Shown here: in pieces, positions 33,164 through 41,908 of the stretch | Layout of the letters: every line of letters starts with the position of its first letter | Position numbering within the stretch: position 1 is the stretch's first letter | Translations under genes and position numbers: made by a program | Notes under the pieces: model-generated | The model's database searches: none | Told to the model about the DNA's origin: nothing | The model's input: only the letters and a program-made list of their open reading frames with translations | DNA from: Pseudomonadota bacterium | Lineage (GTDB): Bacteria; Pseudomonadota; Gammaproteobacteria; Xanthomonadales; Xanthomonadaceae | Assembly: GCA_023419315.1 (NCBI GenBank) | Contig: JAEZYE010000031.1 | Location: 1-48,112, forward strand | Reading direction: 5' to 3' | Length of the DNA stretch: 48,112 nt

Positions 33164-33642
33164 AGGCGTGCTCCATCTCCAAGTTCCCACGGAGGCGGAA
33201 TGCCGCCGGGGGACTGGGCCTGCTGTGCGTCGCAGAGATGGGCTGCTCAGTTCGTCACTCTGGGCTGGCCTCGGTTGTTCTTGCCACCGAAAGCACTTCT
33301 GATCGCCATAGCCATTGCCGACGATCCTCGGGCTGGTCTGGTCAGCAGCCCGATTAACCACACTGTACCCGGACGGCTCGCGCGCTGACACCAACGTTGC
33401 GTCTTGGCTCCCCGGTGAGCCCGTGTCGCCCGGTTCGGGCCGGGCTGCTCGGTATCAGGCCGTGCGGCCCCGGACGCGATACAGGCCCTCTGGTGCAACT
33501 GCATCTTGGGCCAGAGCTGTTGACTGAACGGATTACACTAAAGGTCAGAAACGAACAGCGTTCCCCGACCTTGAGGAGCAAGGTAAGATCTTGATCGGCG
33601 GCACTTTGGCCGCTACAGATGTGAAGAATTGGAGCTTGAAAA
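33164..33642. other. Intergenic control region between regulator and methyltransferase
   Basis: This 479-base stretch has no convincing gene. It holds a GC hairpin (GCCCGG, loop TTCGGG, CCGGGC at 33428-33445) and the inverted repeat at 33568-33584. It marks the change from GC-rich element genes to the lower-GC restriction-modification cargo and must carry the divergent promoters, none of which I can place securely. Confidence 0.5.
33568..33584. promoter_or_regulatory. Inverted repeat upstream of the methyltransferase gene
   Basis: ACCTTG, AGGAG, CAAGGT, centred about 67 bases before the GTG start. Possible operator for methyltransferase autoregulation; no separate control (C) protein gene is seen. 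It could instead be an RNA hairpin in the leader. Confidence 0.4.
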
Positions 33643-34521
33643 GTGATACGCGAGTTCGCCACCGACGGGCATACGGTAGTTCACGGCGATGCGATTGAGG
33701 GCCTCAAGTCGATCGATACGTCTTCGATTGACCTGATCTTTGCTGATCCTCCCTACAACATCGGCAAAGACTTTGATGGCATTCACGATCGCGTAGACGA
33801 GGCGGAGTATCTCGACTGGTGCTGGAAGTGGCTTGAAGAATGCTATCGCGTCCTGAAGCCCACCGGTACGTTCTACCTAATGAATTCGACGCAGAACATG
33901 CCCCACATGGACATCTACTGCCGAAAGCGGTTCGAAATTTTGTCCCGCATCGTGTGGTCCTATGACAGCTCCGGCATGCAGGCCAGAAAGTTCTATGGCT
34001 CTCTATATGAGCCGATCCTTCATATGGTGAAGGATCCGAAGGCGTACACGTTCAACGCAGATGACATTCTTGTTGAAGCAAAAACAGGCGCGAAACGTGG
34101 GTTGATTGACTATCGAAAAGACCCGCCACAACCGTACAACACCACGAAAGTTCCGGGTAACGTGTGGGACTTTGCTCGTGTCCGCTTCAAGATGGATGAA
34201 TACGAAAATCATCCATCACAAAAGCCGGAAGCCCTACTGGAACGCGTGATCCGAGCATCGTCGAATCTAGGCGACTTGGTGCTGGATCCGTTCGGGGGAT
34301 CTTTTTCAACGGGAGCCGTCGCCAAGCGATTGGGCCGCCGCTCCATCTCTATTGAAAAGAACGAGGCTTACATCAAGATTGGCCTGCGGCGTATCGGCAT
34401 TCCTTCCGACTACCCGGAGGAAGACCTGATGAAACAGAAAACCAGGAAGACTCAGAACCTGTCGAAGCGGCAACGAGACAAGGACTCAGTCCAGCAGCCC
34501 ATACTCCAACTGGAACTGTAG
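33643..34521 (+). CDS. Adenine-specific DNA methyltransferase, beta class (type II R-M)
   Basis: The 292-residue product has the catalytic motif D-P-P-Y-N at 35-39 (motif IV) followed much later by H-P-S-Q-K-P and L-D-P-F-G-G-S-F-S-T-G (motif I, S-adenosylmethionine binding), the beta-class order. It should methylate N6-adenine (or less likely N4-cytosine) in an unknown target, protecting DNA from the neighbouring nuclease. GTG start with GGAG nine bases upstream. GC content and codon use are visibly lower than in flanking genes, a sign of separate transfer. Its 3' end overlaps the convergent nuclease gene by 36 bases. Confidence 0.88.
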   Translation: MIREFATDGHTVVHGDAIEGLKSIDTSSIDLIFADPPYNIGKDFDGIHDRVDEAEYLDWCWKWLEECYRVLKPTGTFYLMNSTQNMPHMDIYCRKRFEILSRIVWSYDSSGMQARKFYGSLYEPILHMVKDPKAYTFNADDILVEAKTGAKRGLIDYRKDPPQPYNTTKVPGNVWDFARVRFKMDEYENHPSQKPEALLERVIRASSNLGDLVLDPFGGSFSTGAVAKRLGRRSISIEKNEAYIKIGLRRIGIPSDYPEEDLMKQKTRKTQNLSKRQRDKDSVQQPILQLEL

Positions 34522-35514
34522 GGAAAGCTGCTCTTTCACGCGGCCAAGCGCCTCAATCGGGAGGTGCTCCACCACCTCCCGAAGGTCTTTCAGGGTATAT
34601 ACCTCCTCAAAAAGCGTCATATACAGCGCGATAGTTTCTTCGCTGTACTGATCTGATCGCTCGGCGTCTCGACGGATGCGTGCCTTTACGTCGGCCTTGT
34701 CCGCATCCACCTTGATGACAAATGAGAAGGGATAACGATTGACCTTCTCGAAGTCCAGAAAATACTTCCTAAAGTCCAGGGTTTCCGTAACTTGGAAGAA
34801 TCGCCCAAGCGGCTGCAGTACGAAGTCGATACCGCCGTCGTTCGCATTGGTACGACCTGTACGAAACAAAGCAAGCGGCTTGCGCTCCAGCGTGTCTGCT
34901 GATGAACCGATGAGCACTGTTTGTCCTCGGTAGTGCTCGGCCAGCGCCACATAGGATGCAACCTCAAAGAGCCTTGCATCAGAATTGGGGGCAAACGCTC
35001 CGTCAAAGAACTCGGCGAGATCTTCTAGGGTCTCTATAGCCTGAATCTCTTCAAGCGCGCTGGACTGGTTTGCAGTAATCAGTTCGATGTAGGTTTTCAC
35101 CACATCAACGATGACCTGAGCAACGGCTCTCGGGTCCGTTCCATCATGAGTTAGAAGGCCCTCCGATATTGTCCGAGCCTTTTGCCCTCCTACAGTTGCC
35201 GCCCGAACTGGGAGCAAATCCCCATCAACCCCGAGTTGACGACCAAACTCATCGTTCAAACGATTGTCGAGCGGATGATTCTGGAGCTTTGACCCGAAGG
35301 GAAGCGCCCGCATCCGCGCCAAAAGATCCGTGAATCGCGAGGTCTTACAGTCGACGTAATCCTCGGCCAACACGAACAACGCATACAAGTTCCCGAGCGA
35401 ACGTCGAGCCTTACTGCCACGGTCAGCTGCACGAGTCTTCCTAACGAGGTATTGGACAAGCAGGTTGGTCGTAGGAACTCCGTGTTCCTTTGCTATGTCT
35501 TCGACGAATGCCAT
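34486..35514 (-). CDS. Putative type II restriction endonuclease
   Basis: The 342-residue product is mostly unlike families I know. A stretch near residues 220-245 (N-D-G-G-I-D-F-V-L ... F-F-Q-V-T-E-T) could supply the Asp and Glu/Gln of a PD-(D/E)XK-type fold, but no Lys is clear. The nuclease call rests mainly on its tail-to-tail partnership with a methyltransferase, shared low GC content and suitable size. ATG 35514 is preferred; a GTG lies at 35529. If it is not a nuclease it may be another methylation-linked defence effector. Confidence 0.6.
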   Translation of the reverse strand: MAFVEDIAKEHGVPTTNLLVQYLVRKTRAADRGSKARRSLGNLYALFVLAEDYVDCKTSRFTDLLARMRALPFGSKLQNHPLDNRLNDEFGRQLGVDGDLLPVRAATVGGQKARTISEGLLTHDGTDPRAVAQVIVDVVKTYIELITANQSSALEEIQAIETLEDLAEFFDGAFAPNSDARLFEVASYVALAEHYRGQTVLIGSSADTLERKPLALFRTGRTNANDGGIDFVLQPLGRFFQVTETLDFRKYFLDFEKVNRYPFSFVIKVDADKADVKARIRRDAERSDQYSEETIALYMTLFEEVYTLKDLREVVEHLPIEALGRVKEQLSLQFQLEYGLLD

Positions 35515-35653
35515 GCCGCCCAACCCCACAGTCGTTTGACCATGGATGGTATGGGCAACTACAAGTTGCGTCTAGCGCAGAGTGAGCAGCAGCCTATCGA
35601 ATATCGCCCTGTCGCCTAGCGCCGGATGATGGGAGTTTGTGGTCCAGTAGTCT

Positions 35654-36115
35654 CTATAGACAAGCTTCTGTCCATGCTTGGGCGATGTTGTCCCGCCCCT
35701 CAAGGATCACGCTCTTTCCGCCCGACACGAAGCGCCGGAATCCCGTGTATCCGCCGAACTCGTTCTTGGCGTTGACCCGGCCGCAGGCGACCACGCCGAA
35801 CTCCTCGGTGTAGTTGGCGCGCACTTCCTGGAACTGTGCGGAGTCCGGGTCCTTCAGCTCGCCCTTCACCGCGCGCTCGGCCGCCACGATCGTCTCGGCG
35901 CCGAACCACTTCTCCTGCTGCGCCTTCTTCTCCGCTGCCGTCATTGGGCGCTCCGGCTCTGGCTTCACTACCTCGCGCTGCTGTGCCTGCGTCTGCGGCG
36001 CTTCGGCCACTGTTGCGGGCGCGGCGGCTACAGCTCGTTCGCTGCGCGGCACCAGCTTCGACCCGATCCAGGCCAGTGCCACCAGTACGACCAGAAGAAC
36101 CCCTATCCGCTTCAT
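35654..36115 (-). CDS. Exported or membrane-anchored phage-type protein
   Basis: The 153-residue product starts with a single hydrophobic helix (residues 4-18), either signal anchor or signal peptide, then a Pro/Gln/Glu-rich linker, then a domain with D-P-D-S-A-Q-F and A-C-G-R-V-N-A-K-N-E-F-G-G-Y-T-G-F, a pattern I recall from small periplasmic proteins of phages and proteobacteria. Two cysteines (about 110 and 152) may form a disulfide. AGGGGGAG precedes the ATG. Function unknown. Confidence 0.7.
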   Translation of the reverse strand: MKRIGVLLVVLVALAWIGSKLVPRSERAVAAAPATVAEAPQTQAQQREVVKPEPERPMTAAEKKAQQEKWFGAETIVAAERAVKGELKDPDSAQFQEVRANYTEEFGVVACGRVNAKNEFGGYTGFRRFVSGGKSVILEGRDNIAQAWTEACL

Positions 36116-36151
36116 GCACTCCCCCTAAGCAACGCCAGTAAATAGTCTATT

Positions 36152-36165
36152 TTGGACTAATCCAA
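36152..36165. promoter_or_regulatory. Operator-like palindrome TTGGACTAATCCAA
   Basis: Arms TTGGA and TCCAA around CTAA, in an AT-rich pocket between the divergent genes at 36115 (minus) and 36206 (plus). AGTCT and AGACT also flank it. A likely binding site for the XRE regulator. Confidence 0.5.
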
Positions 36166-36205
36166 TACAGACTCTAGCGTGCGGTGACCAGCCTGTCACC
36201 GCGCG

Positions 36206-36493
36206 ATGGCCCAATCGACCCACAACCCCGACTACCAGCTACTGCTGACCGTCCTGAAGGCGGCCCGTAAGCGAGCTGGCGTGTCGCAGGTCGATCTGGC
36301 CGAGCGGCTGGGCAACACGCAGACGTTCGTGTCGAAGTGCGAGCGCGGGGAGCGTCGGATCGACGCCGTGGAGCTGGTCGAGTTCGCCGAGGCGCTCGGC
36401 GTGCCGCCGCTCGGACTGCTGGGCGAGTACATGGAGCAGCGCGCGGCCAGGCTACAAGCGAAGCCCAGAAAGAGCAGCGCGAAGCGGCGCTGA
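36206..36493 (+). CDS. XRE-family transcriptional regulator
   Basis: The 95-residue product is a lambda-repressor-type helix-turn-helix (L-K-A-A-R-K-R-A-G-V-S-Q-V-D-L-A-E-R-L-G, then T-F-V-S-K-C-E-R-G-E-R-R-I-D) plus a short basic tail. It lies between the periplasmic-protein gene and the element's tRNA, divergent from the former with a palindrome between. It could control that gene, itself or the cargo. The ribosome-binding site is weak. Confidence 0.85.
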   Translation: MAQSTHNPDYQLLLTVLKAARKRAGVSQVDLAERLGNTQTFVSKCERGERRIDAVELVEFAEALGVPPLGLLGEYMEQRAARLQAKPRKSSAKRR

Positions 36494-36503
36494 CTACAAG
36501 AGA

Positions 36504-36579
<76 letters not shown>

Positions 36580-36701
36580 AATGTCGTCGTACTTCTCTTG
36601 CTCAAACCGTGCCCGGCTTGTCCCGCAGTTTACGCGCTGGCGCGCCTAAAGCCTTGCCGCGCTTAGCCTTCCGGCCGGTCGCCACAACAACCGCCTCCGA
36701 A

Positions 36702-36708
36702 TTACAAG
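36702..36708. other. attR core (TTACAAG)
   Basis: Second copy of the anticodon-loop core. The circular form would read CCGAATTACAAGTCGG, with short CCGA/TCGG arms around the core. Confidence 0.8.
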
Positions 36709-36739
36709 GCGGTTGCTCTACCAGCTGAGCTAAAGCGGC
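36702..36739 (-). pseudogene. 5' half of the split tRNA-Thr(UGU) gene
   Basis: On the minus strand: GCCGCTT, TA, GCTC-AGCTGGTA-GAGC, A, ACCGC and loop CTTGTAA. After the loop the sequence becomes TTCGGAGG, which cannot pair with ACCGC. The matching GCGGT stem is at 25071-25075. Alone this half cannot form a tRNA, although its own promoter side remains host sequence. Confidence 0.9.
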
Positions 36740-36769
36740 ACGGGCCGGCGAGCGCCGGGGCTGCGGATT

Positions 36770-37426
36770 CTAGCGCACCGCGGCGCAGTCCTGCGGCAAG
36801 GATTGCGCCGCGCCGCTCTGGCGCTGGAGATCGGCGACGTTGGCGCCCGCCGTGGCGGCCACCTCGAGCCACCATTGCGTGGCCGCACCGCGGCCGACGG
36901 CGCGCACTTCCGCGGGAAATCCCGCCGCCGTCAATTCCGATTGGCGGCGCAGGGCGCTCTCGCGGCTACGGTACTGGCCCAGCGCGATGCTGTTGGCGTC
37001 GTCGCCTTGATTGAGGACCAGCAGATCACTGAAGCCGGCCGCCGCGATGCGTTCCGCCGTCGCCTGCGCCGCATCCCGGCTCGGGGCCGCCGGAAGCAGC
37101 ACGCGGTAGCTGCTCGCCCCCGATGCCGGCATGGCGCTGACTTGCGCGCGGAGCACGGCCGAACCCAGGCGCGCGCTCGCCTGCTCGGCCACCGAGCGTT
37201 CGCCGAATGGCCCCAGGCGGACACAGGTTCCGGGCAGGTGCGGGGCCGCAACGCGCGCCATCGGTGCAGCCGGCGCAGGCGCATCCTTGACGAGATCCAG
37301 CACCGCGACACCGACCGGGATATCCGCCGAAGCACTCGCCTCACGCGGAGGAACACGGCTCCACCACCAGGCCGCAACGCCCAGGTTGAGGACCAGCAGC
37401 AGAACGATGAGTGCGCGCATGAGCAT
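36770..37426 (-). CDS. SPOR-domain membrane protein
   Basis: The 218-residue product has one N-terminal membrane helix (about residues 4-22), a Pro/Ala linker, C-V-R-L-G-P-F in the middle and the C-terminal repeat pattern Y-R-V-L-L-P-A-A-P-S-R-D-A-A-Q ... S-I-A-L-G-Q-Y-R-S-R-E-S-A, typical of SPOR domains that bind denuded peptidoglycan at the septum. It lies downstream of coaX and birA on the same strand, an order I recall from xanthomonads. ATG 37426 or 37420 are both possible. Confidence 0.8.
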   Translation of the reverse strand: MLMRALIVLLLVLNLGVAAWWWSRVPPREASASADIPVGVAVLDLVKDAPAPAAPMARVAAPHLPGTCVRLGPFGERSVAEQASARLGSAVLRAQVSAMPASGASSYRVLLPAAPSRDAAQATAERIAAAGFSDLLVLNQGDDANSIALGQYRSRESALRRQSELTAAGFPAEVRAVGRGAATQWWLEVAATAGANVADLQRQSGAAQSLPQDCAAVR

Positions 37427-37449
37427 GCGGCGATTCTAGAGGCAGCGCT

Positions 37450-38205
37450 TCACGGCTCGATAGCGTCAGGCATCGCCCCGCCCGGATTCGACCAGCGGGC
37501 CAGTCCTTCGAGCACCAGCGACGGCGCCAGCTCGGCGCCGGGTAGATGAGGGGACAGCAGTCCGGCGCCGCCCCCATGCAACAGCAGGCGCGGTGGGCCA
37601 TCGAGGTATTGGCGAGCTTCGCGCAGGCTACGATCGATCAGACCCAGCGCCGCGCCGTCACAACCGGACGCCAAGGCATCCTCGGTGTCCTGTGCGAACT
37701 CCGCGTAGACGCCGCCCTCCAGAGGCAAATGCGCGGCGGCCTGATGCAATGCCTGCCGCATCAGCGTGGGCGACGGTGCGATCCGTCCGCCGAGATGCCG
37801 GCCATCGGCGGCGAGCAGATCGACCGTCACCGCAGTGCCGACACCCGCCACCACGCAGTTCCCACCACGTGCGTGGGCCGCCAGCAACGCAAGAAACCGA
37901 TCCACGCCCAACTTTTCCGGCTGTGGGTATGCGATGCGCAATCCACCGAATCGCGCCTGCGAGCGCACCTGCGAGATGCGCTGGAAGCGCTGCGTGAGCA
38001 GTTCGACGACCGCGGCCGTCAGCACTGGCGACGCCACGCTGGACAGTACGGCGGATGAAGCCTTCGCCGGCAGGTGCGCGCGCAGGGCGTCCACGAAGCC
38101 GGACGCGTCGTGCCCGAGCGCCACTACTTCCGACAGGCGTCCGTCCTCAAGCAGCCGGACACATTTCAGCCGCGTATTGCCGAGATCGAACAGCCACTGG
38201 CTCAT
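37450..38205 (-). CDS. coaX: Type III pantothenate kinase
   Basis: The 251-residue product has the ASKHA phosphate-binding start F-D-L-G-N-T-R-L-K, the D-R-F motif in the middle and G-V-G-T-A-V-T-V-D. It phosphorylates pantothenate with ATP in the first step of CoA synthesis; type III enzymes need a monovalent cation and are not CoA-inhibited. Its ATG overlaps the birA stop by four bases, so the two cofactor genes are coupled. Confidence 0.93.
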   Translation of the reverse strand: MSQWLFDLGNTRLKCVRLLEDGRLSEVVALGHDASGFVDALRAHLPAKASSAVLSSVASPVLTAAVVELLTQRFQRISQVRSQARFGGLRIAYPQPEKLGVDRFLALLAAHARGGNCVVAGVGTAVTVDLLAADGRHLGGRIAPSPTLMRQALHQAAAHLPLEGGVYAEFAQDTEDALASGCDGAALGLIDRSLREARQYLDGPPRLLLHGGGAGLLSPHLPGAELAPSLVLEGLARWSNPGGAMPDAIEP

Positions 38206-39167
38206 TGCGCCCTCACACTCACTTCGCCTGCGTACACATGTTCGATGACTCCGCCGATGCGAACGCGCAGACCGCCATCCTCTGCTATGCCCTCGGCCAC
38301 ACCGTCCCGGCTTCCATGGATCGCATGCACCGTGACAGGGCGATGGGCCAGCACATCCAGCGCGGCGTAGCGCGAATGGAACGGCGCCAAGCCCTCGTCA
38401 TCGAACTGGCGCAGCGCGGGCAACAGTTGCGACAGAACTGCCGCTGCCAAGCCGGTGCGCGAGGTCGTGCTGCCCAGCGAAGCCAGATCAATCCACGGCT
38501 GGTCAATCCTCCGCGCGAATGCTTCGGGCATGCGCACATTCAAGCCCAGCCCGATCACGGCACGCACCGGGCCGCCATGCTCACCGCCGCCCTCGATCAA
38601 TACACCGCCCAGCTTGCGGTCACCCACGACCACATCGTTGGGCCATTTCAGGCCTGCCTGCACGATACCGAGCCCGCGCAGGGCCTCGGCCACGGCAATG
38701 CCGGCCACCAGGCTCAGCCCGCCCAGGCGCGCGAGCCCCCCCGAAAACTGGCGCGCCACGGACAGATAGAGATTGGCCGCCAGTGGGGACGTCCACAGCC
38801 GTCCGCGCCTGCCGCGCCCCCCTGTCTGCTGCTCGGCCAGCAGAATGGCCGCGCCCTGCGTGGGCGTGTCACGACGGAGCAGTTCGCTGTTCGTGGAGTC
38901 CAATGACCAGGCCACTTCGAGGGAAGCGACTTCGGAACGCGCGGCGTCCGCCAGGCCCGCGCCCAGCGCATCGGTATCCAGCAGTTCCAGCGGCGCGGCC
39001 AGCGTGTAGCCCTGGCCGGCCTGCGCGTCGATGCGCACGCCCGCCTCCCGCAACGCTTCGATACGCTTCCAGACTGCCGCGCGGGTCTGTCCGGCATCGC
39101 GCGCAAGCGCGTCGCCGGATACTGGACCGGCCGCCAATCGCCGCAGTAACTCGCGCTCGCCGCTCAT
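38202..39167 (-). CDS. birA: Biotin--protein ligase / biotin operon repressor
   Basis: The 321-residue product has an N-terminal winged helix (about residues 5-60), so it is the bifunctional BirA type, then the catalytic domain with S-T-N-S-E-L-L, G-G-R-G-R-R-G-R (biotinyl-AMP loop) and K-W-P-N-D-V-V. It attaches biotin to acetyl-CoA carboxylase carrier protein and probably represses biotin genes. First gene of the birA-coaX-SPOR run. Confidence 0.94.
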   Translation of the reverse strand: MSGERELLRRLAAGPVSGDALARDAGQTRAAVWKRIEALREAGVRIDAQAGQGYTLAAPLELLDTDALGAGLADAARSEVASLEVAWSLDSTNSELLRRDTPTQGAAILLAEQQTGGRGRRGRLWTSPLAANLYLSVARQFSGGLARLGGLSLVAGIAVAEALRGLGIVQAGLKWPNDVVVGDRKLGGVLIEGGGEHGGPVRAVIGLGLNVRMPEAFARRIDQPWIDLASLGSTTSRTGLAAAVLSQLLPALRQFDDEGLAPFHSRYAALDVLAHRPVTVHAIHGSRDGVAEGIAEDGGLRVRIGGVIEHVYAGEVSVRAQ

Positions 39168-39379
39168 CGGAATGGCCCGCCATGACCGTGGACGGGCGCC
39201 GGCCCGGCGGAATCCGGGTGAACGAGGGAGGAAGTCGACATGCCGTCATTATGCCGGCCCCGCCCACTCCGCCCTGGGAGAAGGCCCGGGAGGCGGGCGT
39301 ATTCATGCCTGCCGACCATTTTCCGGCTATATTCGCGCGGATGCCCCGGCTCCGTGGCAGTCCGACAGGAGTGTTCCCG

Positions 39380-39703
39380 ATGCTTCGCGCCAGTCTTCTC
39401 GTCCTGCTGTCCTGTGCATGCGTGCCGGCCCTGGCGCAGAACGGCCGCGCGTCGCTTCCCGGCAACAGCACGGCCTGCCAGGACATTGCGGACAAGGGCA
39501 CGGACACGGCCTTGAATGCCAGCGAAGCCGCGCGAAGCAAGGCGGTCATCCGCAACAAATACACTCCGGCGCCCGCACTCCCGAACGTTCCCGCACCCGC
39601 GACCACGCGTGGCGGTGGCGACGATGGAGACGTCAGTGCCCCTGTCCTGCCGCGGCCGCGCGGTCCGAAATGGCACAGCTTCCTGCCGGGAATGTTTCGC
39701 TGA
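39380..39703 (+). CDS. Small secreted protein of unknown function
   Basis: The 107-residue product has a clear signal peptide (residues 1-19, ending A-L-A), so it is periplasmic or secreted. The mature part is low in structure, rich in Pro and Ala, with one Cys and a basic C-terminus. AGGAG precedes the ATG. It ends six bases before mtfA and may share its transcript. No family recognised. Confidence 0.75.
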   Translation: MLRASLLVLLSCACVPALAQNGRASLPGNSTACQDIADKGTDTALNASEAARSKAVIRNKYTPAPALPNVPAPATTRGGGDDGDVSAPVLPRPRGPKWHSFLPGMFR

Positions 39704-39709
39704 TCCACC

Positions 39710-40453
39710 GTGTGGCCCCTCTTCCGGCGCTCGCCGCCGCCCACCATCGACAGCGACCTGTGGCGACGCACGTGCGCCCGGACGCCTTGGGTGTGCGATC
39801 TCGATGATTCACGTCGCAGTGAACTGCGACGGCTGAGCGAACGTTTCCTCCGCGAAAAAACCATCACGCCGGTCGCCGGACTCGAGCTGGATTTCGCCCA
39901 GTACGTCCAACTCGCCGCATTGTGTTGCCTGCCGCTCACCGACATCGGTGCGCGTGGATGGGCGGGCTGGTCGCAAATCATCCTGTATCCGGATGCGTTT
40001 CGCGTTCGACGCAGCGAAATGGATGAAGCAGGCGTCCTGCACGAATGGGACGAAGACGCGGACGGCGAAGCCTGGCAGGGTGGCCCGATGATTCTTTCCT
40101 GGACCGACTTGCAGGGCGACTTGGCCGAACCCGACGCCGGATACTGCATGACCGCGCACGAGATGGCGCACAAGCTGGATCTGCTCGATGGCGAGTTCGA
40201 TGGAACTCCACCGCTTTCCGGGGGCTGGCGCCGCCTCTGGGCACGGGATTTCCAGCGCGAATTCGATGTCTTGTGCGAGCGCGTGGATCGCGACGAGGAC
40301 ACCGCGATCAATCCGTATGCGGCCGAGAGTCCGGAAGAATTTTTCGCCGTGGTGAGCGAATACCACTTCTCTGCTCCACGACGCCTGCGCGAAGCCATGC
40401 CTGAAGTGGCCGCACACTTGCGACGTTTCTACGGTCCGCCGCCGACCTGGTGA
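39710..40453 (+). CDS. mtfA: MtfA-family zinc peptidase
   Basis: The 247-residue product has the zincin motif H-E-M-A-H (150-154) and a downstream E-E-F-F-A-V-V-S-E segment supplying the third ligand, as in MtfA (Mlc titration factor A). In E. coli MtfA binds the glucose repressor Mlc and has aminopeptidase activity; here no Mlc gene is visible. The start is GTG 39710, six bases after the upstream stop. It ends tail-to-tail 15 bases from phoQ. Confidence 0.9.
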   Translation: MWPLFRRSPPPTIDSDLWRRTCARTPWVCDLDDSRRSELRRLSERFLREKTITPVAGLELDFAQYVQLAALCCLPLTDIGARGWAGWSQIILYPDAFRVRRSEMDEAGVLHEWDEDADGEAWQGGPMILSWTDLQGDLAEPDAGYCMTAHEMAHKLDLLDGEFDGTPPLSGGWRRLWARDFQREFDVLCERVDRDEDTAINPYAAESPEEFFAVVSEYHFSAPRRLREAMPEVAAHLRRFYGPPPTW

Positions 40454-40468
40454 AGCGGACAGCGGATC

Positions 40469-41908
40469 TCAAAGTGTCTGCGGAAGCGTGACGCTGAACT
40501 GCGCGCCGCCCAGTTCCTCCGAGCGTTTGACCTGCAGCTCGCCGCGATAGTCGCGAACAAGGTCCTGGACGATCGACAAGCCGATGCCGTGGCCATGCAC
40601 ACGCTCGTCGCCACGCACGCCGCGCTGCAGGACGACAGGAATGTTTTCCTCGCTGATGCCCGGCCCATCGTCCTCGACCGACAGGAACAAGCCGGCGCGG
40701 CGATGGCCCGCCGTCGGCAGCGCCCGCACCGTCAGCAACACCCGACCGCGCGCCCATTTGAAGGCGTTTTCGAGCAGGTTGCCCATCAGCTCCTGCAAGT
40801 CGCCGGGTTCGCCGTAGAACCGCGCCTTCGCATCAATTTCGAACTCGCACAACACGCGCTTGGCTGCGTACACCTTCTCCAGCCCGCGCACGATCTCTTC
40901 CGCATGCGGTTCGATCGGCACCGGCGCGGAAAACAGCTTGTGGCCGCTGGATGCCGCGCGGGCGAGCTGGTACGACACCAGGCCATTCATGCGCTTGAGC
41001 TGGGTATCCATTTCCTCGCGCAGCGCTGTATCGTCCGCCCCGCTGTCGAGTTGCGTCCTCAACACCGCCAGCGGCGTCTTCAGGCTGTGCGCAAGATCGG
41101 CCAGCGTGTTGCGCTGGCGTTCCAGGTTTTCGCGCTCGCTTTCAATCAGCGCATTGATGCTGTCGGTCAGCGGCTCAAGTTCGCGCGGGTGGCGTTCGCT
41201 CATGCGATCGATGTCGCCGCGCTGCACGCGCGTCAGTTCGGTCACCACGCGACGCAGCGGCCGCAGGCTCCAGCGCAGTACGGCCATCTGCAACAACAAC
41301 AGGATGAGACCGGCGCTGCCCAGATACACCCAGAGCGCGCCGCGGAACACCCGCATCTGCGCATTGAGCGACTGCGCATCCTCAAGAATGTAGATGCTGT
41401 AGGGAAATTCGGCGTCCGGCCCGCGCTCGGCCCAGACGAAACCCACGCCGTAGCGATACACCCGGCTCTGGCTTCCATCCGCACGGCGGAACTGCACCGG
41501 GCCGTCAAAGGTTTCCTCCAGCGGCCCGAGCATCGGCGAGTCCGGCAGGTCCGGACCGATCGTGGAATTGGAACCCCATCGGCCGTTCGGCAGCATCACT
41601 TCGGCGTAGAGCCCGCTGTCCGGCATGTCGAAACGCGGGTCGGGCGTGTCGAAGGGCGGGATCAGTGCACCGCCGCGGGTGAAATCGATCTCGTCGGTGT
41701 ATTTCAGCGCGTACGCTTTCAGACGTTGTCGCAGGTTGTCTTCAGCCGTCGCGACAAACGCGCGATCCAACGCATAGCCGGCCAAGGCAAGAAAGGCCAC
41801 CAGGCCCAGACTGGCGGCCAGCAGCTGGCGCGCACGCAGCGAACGCGGACGCCAGCCGTAAAAAGGCTTGCGTCGCGCCGGTGGCCCGGCGTCCGCGGAC
41901 GCCATCAA
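40469..41908 (-). CDS. phoQ: PhoQ-like sensor histidine kinase
   Basis: The 479-residue product has a basic N-terminus, two membrane helices (about 29-48 and 192-212) around a periplasmic sensor domain, a HAMP-like linker, the phospho-acceptor H-box L-A-H-S-L-K-T-P-L near residue 280, and an ATPase domain with N-L-L-E-N-A-F-K-W, E-D-D-G-P-G-I and G-I-G-L-S-I-V. It phosphorylates the partner response regulator, whose stop overlaps its start by four bases. PhoQ proteins sense Mg2+, low pH or cationic peptides; the ligand here is unproven. Confidence 0.9.
   Translation of the reverse strand: MMASADAGPPARRKPFYGWRPRSLRARQLLAASLGLVAFLALAGYALDRAFVATAEDNLRQRLKAYALKYTDEIDFTRGGALIPPFDTPDPRFDMPDSGLYAEVMLPNGRWGSNSTIGPDLPDSPMLGPLEETFDGPVQFRRADGSQSRVYRYGVGFVWAERGPDAEFPYSIYILEDAQSLNAQMRVFRGALWVYLGSAGLILLLLQMAVLRWSLRPLRRVVTELTRVQRGDIDRMSERHPRELEPLTDSINALIESERENLERQRNTLADLAHSLKTPLAVLRTQLDSGADDTALREEMDTQLKRMNGLVSYQLARAASSGHKLFSAPVPIEPHAEEIVRGLEKVYAAKRVLCEFEIDAKARFYGEPGDLQELMGNLLENAFKWARGRVLLTVRALPTAGHRRAGLFLSVEDDGPGISEENIPVVLQRGVRGDERVHGHGIGLSIVQDLVRDYRGELQVKRSEELGGAQFSVTLPQTL

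Noticed and set aside
33519..33540. TTGACT and TACACT as a promoter for the methyltransferase gene
   Set aside because: The two boxes are only eight bases apart, too close for sigma-70, and no alternative -35 at 16-18 bases looks convincing.
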